Assembly (NCBI GenBank): GCA_964352535.1
Contig: CAYGSW010000340.1
Coordinates: forward strand, 1 to 6,059
Direction of reading: 5' to 3'
Source of the DNA: Granulosicoccus sp964352535
GTDB lineage: Bacteria > Pseudomonadota > Gammaproteobacteria > Granulosicoccales > Granulosicoccaceae
DNA length: 6,059 nt
Part shown: positions 4,737 through 6,059 of the stretch, piece by piece
How positions within the stretch are numbered: position 1 is the stretch's first letter
How the letters are laid out: each line of letters opens with the position of its first letter
Translations under genes and position numbers: made by a program
The notes under the pieces: model-generated
Database searches by the model: none
Seen by the model: the letters and a program-made list of their open reading frames with translations, nothing else
What the model was told of the DNA's origin: nothing

Positions 4737-6059
4737 CTAGAACCCGGATGCATTGGCAAACACAGAAAGATCAACATCCATTCCGATGTCGCGAAGCTCT
4801 TCGTAGAACGTGGGTATATTGCCTGTTGCCTTGAAGCTGCCACGTACCCTGTGGTTTTCATCGACACCTTGTTGATCGAACACAAAGATGTCCTGAAGCT
4901 GGACCGTGCCAGACTCGACACCAACGACCTCGGTAATCTTGCTGATCTTTCGTGAGCCGCAGTGAAACCGGGTTTGCTGAATGATCATGTGGACAGCAGA
5001 GGCTACCTGTTCTCTGATGGCGGTCACTGGCAAATCCATGCCAGCCATCAACACCAGCACTTCAAGGCGAGAAACAACGTCGCGTGGATTGTTGGCGTGG
5101 ATAGTGGTCAATGAGCCATCATGACCGGTATTCATTGCCTGCAACATATCAAGAGCTTCACCACCGCGACACTCTCCAACGACCACTCGATCAGGTCGCA
5201 TTCGCAGCGAGTTTTTTACAAGGTCTCTAATGGGCACCGAACCTTTGCCTTCCAGGTTGGAAGGACGTGATTCGAGTGACACCAGATTAGGTTGAACCAG
5301 TTTCAGCTCGGCCGCGTCTTCGATAGTAACGATACGATCGCTATCAGGGATAAAATTTGATAGCACATTAAGCAATGTGGTCTTACCCGAACCGGTACCA
5401 CCGGAGACGATGATGTTTTTTCTCATTTCCACGCACACGCGAAGAAAATCCACCATTTCCTGACTCACTGATCCGTATTCCACCAGATCACTGAACTGCA
5501 GGCGGTGTTTGGGAAATTTTCTTATCGTGAGGCTGGGTCCTTTAAGTGCCAGTGGCGGTATGATGGCATTTACTCTTGAACCATCCTTCAGTCGTGCATC
5601 CACTATCGGGCTGCTTTCATCAATGCGCCTGCCTAACGGTGTAATAATGCGCTCAATGACTGAGTAAACCGTGCGATCGCTGCTGAACCGATACGGCGAT
5701 CGCTCCAGTTTTCCAGCTCGCTCCACGAATATTTCGGCGTGGTTGTTTACCATGATCTCGGTAACTTCCGCATCATCCAGAAATTGCTCCAGTGGACCCA
5801 GACCTACAGCTTCATTAAGTACGTTCTGTTTGAGTGCTTCCGGGTCCAGATCAGCGGGTAGTTCACTGTGTAGTGATTCCAGAATCGTGTCGATCAGCGC
5901 AACCGATTCGCTGCGCAGCTCGTCATCACTCATGCGATTGACATCCTTGCGTCGCAGATCCATCTGGTAGAGCAACTGGTCGTGTACAACCGTTGCCCAG
6001 TAGGCAAGCTCTGCAGCAACGTTGCTGTCTTCAAGGTTCTGGTTAGCGACGCGCTCGTC
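4737..6059 (-). CDS. tadA: Tad pilus assembly ATPase TadA/CpaF (5' end outside window)
   Basis: Cytoplasmic hexameric secretion ATPase (PulE/VirB11 superfamily) that powers Flp pilus assembly by acting on the TadB/TadC platform. The frame is open to the right edge, giving 440 visible residues plus a TAG stop. Numbering from the edge, I see the N-terminal helical region with HDQLLYQMDLRR (26-37), the conserved VGLGPLEQFLDD stretch (85-96), the Walker A motif GGTGSGKT (220-227), the Asp box TIEDAAEL (245-252), the Walker B region RPDRVVVGECRGGEA (288-302) and the His box TTIHANNP (318-325). All catalytic motifs are intact. A TTG codon at 5975 could serve as a start, but the 28 upstream codons are open and look like the usual CpaF N-terminal segment, so I call the gene partial. 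Only 3 bases separate its stop from tadB. The family assignment is very secure; distinguishing TadA from other VirB11-like ATPases rests on the TadB/TadC neighbours. Confidence 0.96.
   Translation of the reverse strand, partial: DERVANQNLEDSNVAAELAYWATVVHDQLLYQMDLRRKDVNRMSDDELRSESVALIDTILESLHSELPADLDPEALKQNVLNEAVGLGPLEQFLDDAEVTEIMVNNHAEIFVERAGKLERSPYRFSSDRTVYSVIERIITPLGRRIDESSPIVDARLKDGSRVNAIIPPLALKGPSLTIRKFPKHRLQFSDLVEYGSVSQEMVDFLRVCVEMRKNIIVSGGTGSGKTTLLNVLSNFIPDSDRIVTIEDAAELKLVQPNLVSLESRPSNLEGKGSVPIRDLVKNSLRMRPDRVVVGECRGGEALDMLQAMNTGHDGSLTTIHANNPRDVVSRLEVLVLMAGMDLPVTAIREQVASAVHMIIQQTRFHCGSRKISKITEVVGVESGTVQLQDIFVFDQQGVDENHRVRGSFKATGNIPTFYEELRDIGMDVDLSVFANASGF

Noticed and set aside
5973..5975. 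TTG as the start codon of tadA
   Set aside because: The frame is open for 28 more codons to the window edge, and the residues upstream (with HDQLLYQMDL spanning the TTG) look like the normal CpaF N-terminal region, so the true start is outside the window.

Overview
This window is the downstream half of a Tad/Flp (tight adherence, type IVc) pilus operon from a Gram-negative bacterium. Three genes for lipid-anchored or signal-peptide-bearing proteins imply a double-membrane cell. Gene content and codon use suggest a proteobacterium, perhaps a gammaproteobacterium, but nothing here fixes the taxon. Every gene I can support lies on the minus strand, so transcription runs from high to low coordinates. 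I see no RNA gene, CRISPR array, insertion sequence or convincing terminator, and no gene-free stretch longer than 85 bases.

In order of transcription: (1) the pilus motor ATPase TadA/CpaF (4737-6059), whose start lies beyond the right edge; (2) and (3) the two inner-membrane platform proteins TadB (3885-4733) and TadC (2977-3888). Then, after the only sizeable spacer (85 bases), come: (4) an unrecognised lipoprotein with an Ig-like look and two Asp/Asn/Gly-rich loops (2316-2891); (5) a DUF192 protein (1912-2319); (6) a TPR lipoprotein in the tadD position (1334-1915); (7) a long TadE-type pseudopilin with a Pro/Asp-rich, cysteine-bearing tail (373-1299); (8) the first 126 codons of a secreted Rhs/YD-repeat-type protein with a DUF6531-like start (1-379), which leaves the window on the left.

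The genes are tightly packed. Three junctions are 4-base ATGA overlaps (tadB/tadC, lipoprotein/DUF192, DUF192/TPR lipoprotein), one gap is 3 bases (tadA/tadB), and the last junction is a probable 7-base overlap (TadE-like/Rhs). This indicates one polycistronic unit with translational coupling. The core (ATPase, platform, TPR lipoprotein, TadE) is standard Tad machinery. The lipoprotein and DUF192 genes inserted between tadC and tadD, and the exported Rhs-like gene coupled to the pseudopilin gene, are the unusual parts. They raise the possibility of a Tad apparatus that carries, displays or exports a large Rhs surface protein.
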